Shown piece after piece: positions 63,668-64,000 of a DNA stretch of 64,000 nucleotides. The stretch is taken from positions 186,001-250,000 of the forward strand of contig NZ_CP077717.1 in the NCBI RefSeq assembly GCF_019175345.1, read 5' to 3'. Source of the DNA: Saccharolobus shibatae B12. Lineage in GTDB: Archaea; Thermoproteota; Thermoprotei_A; Sulfolobales; Sulfolobaceae. How positions within the stretch are numbered: position 1 is the stretch's first letter; every line of letters starts with the position of its first letter. Under the pieces are notes generated by a model. The model did not search any database. It was not told the origin of the DNA and saw nothing but the letters and a program-made list of their open reading frames with translations. The translations under genes were made by a program, and so were the position numbers.

Positions 63668-63977
63668 ATACGATACAGTTTTTTGAATCAACACTGTAAA
63701 GTATCCTTATATCCCCAGTAACTTCTATGGAAAACATGGGATTTCCGTACTTATCTCTTCCTAACTTCTCTCTGGCATATTTCAAAGGATCGCTTTTAAG
63801 TAGTTTAATCTTCTCTCTAATCATGTTTAATATCTTAACGTTAGGAAACTCGTTAGAAATGTATTCTACTAATTCATTAAAACTCTTGGCCTTCCTCATG
63901 CTAACTCTTATCTTCCACTTCTCACAAACCACAATAAGATAGGAACAAAACACATTTAAAAACTTTTCTGCTTTCAT
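63624..63977 (-). CDS. RelE/ParE-like toxin family protein
   Basis: A 117-residue frame; the Met at codon 27 (63899, MRKAKSFNELVEY) may be the real start, since the first 26 residues are hydrophobic and unlike RelE, giving 91 residues. It has KIKLLKSDPLKYAREKLG, then GNPMFSIEVTGDIRILYSVDS and CIVFIWEVGPHKRVYE, the strand pattern and basic C-terminus of RelE mRNA interferases (R at about 89; H111, R113). No antitoxin gene is seen upstream on the same strand inside the window; it could lie beyond the edge. The overlapping convergent small ORF is a possible regulator. Confidence 0.65.
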   Translation of the reverse strand: MKAEKFLNVFCSYLIVVCEKWKIRVSMRKAKSFNELVEYISNEFPNVKILNMIREKIKLLKSDPLKYAREKLGRDKYGNPMFSIEVTGDIRILYSVDSKNCIVFIWEVGPHKRVYEP

Positions 63978-64000
63978 TTAATATCTCATTAGAAATAATA

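Noticed and set aside
1-64000. tRNA or rRNA genes
   Set aside because: I looked in the intergenic spaces for T-arm-like and G+C-rich cloverleaf signals and saw none; a covariance search would settle it.

Overview
The window is chromosomal DNA from a thermoacidophilic crenarchaeon of the Sulfolobales, very probably a Saccharolobus/Sulfolobus strain of the S. solfataricus-S. islandicus group. The grounds are an A+T-rich sequence, many leaderless genes with a TATA box about 25 bp before the start codon, GTG/TTG starts, and crenarchaeal gene types: a GAT-QueC fusion for archaeosine, separate GMP synthase subunit B, archaeal TmcA, a stand-alone Cas4 resembling S. solfataricus SSO0001, a BadF-type hexokinase, dolichol kinase and polyprenol-phosphate sugar transferase. 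It is mostly dense core genome with small accessory patches; no tRNA, rRNA or CRISPR array was found.

Layout. 1-5 kb: purT (cut by the window edge), two orphan nuclease-like proteins around a dolichol kinase, a C/D box guide RNA and an FAD oxidoreductase. 5-12.9 kb: moaB, an Fe-S/FAD-like protein coupled to an Hrq1/MrfA-like helicase, a TusA-like protein, GAT-QueC, and a TauE/SafE exporter with its DUF1634 partner. 12.9-18 kb: HipA-like kinase, small winged-helix protein, TRIC-like channel, and a large repeat-built surface protein followed by an overlooked 51-residue membrane ORF. 18-26.3 kb: prolidase, HDAC-like deacetylase, compact TnpB, class II amidotransferase with MBL protein, ribokinase, ThiD-ThiN, Cas4 and a membrane glycosyltransferase. 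26.4-36 kb: UPF0282, VIT1 transporter, PaREP1, aminotransferase with OCD, Dpm-like transferase, PUA protein, an orphan molybdopterin subunit and an M48 protease.

36-42 kb: an alcohol dehydrogenase, the late cobalamin genes cbiB, cobS and cbiP, then guaA subunit B and htpX. 42-49.3 kb: CBS protein, a flippase/aldolase/PMT-like cluster, an amino acid permease, a sugar nucleotidyltransferase and hexokinase, suggestive of envelope glycan supply. 49.5-55 kb: gamma-glutamyltransferase, MazG, tmcA and a CtaA-like protein. 55-59 kb: a class III aminotransferase divergent from a ThDP enzyme/aldo-keto reductase pair, with a perfect 10-bp inverted repeat over the latter promoter. 59-62.7 kb: a TPR-containing protein kinase, a small Cys/His protein, RidA and a four-CBS protein. 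62.7-64 kb is accessory: hairpin-rich DNA resembling an IS200/IS605 end or omega-RNA relic, a frameshifted gene and a possible RelE-type toxin locus.

The signals I rate highest are the C/D box RNA whose elements fall at textbook spacing directly before a gene start (2932-2980), the compact TnpB with an intact RuvC triad and no room for IS ends, the structured non-coding block at 62.7-62.9 kb, the operator-like inverted repeat at 56602-56628, the ThiD-fused ThiN domain that has lost its catalytic Arg and His, and the helicase coupled to a degenerate FAD/Fe-S protein.
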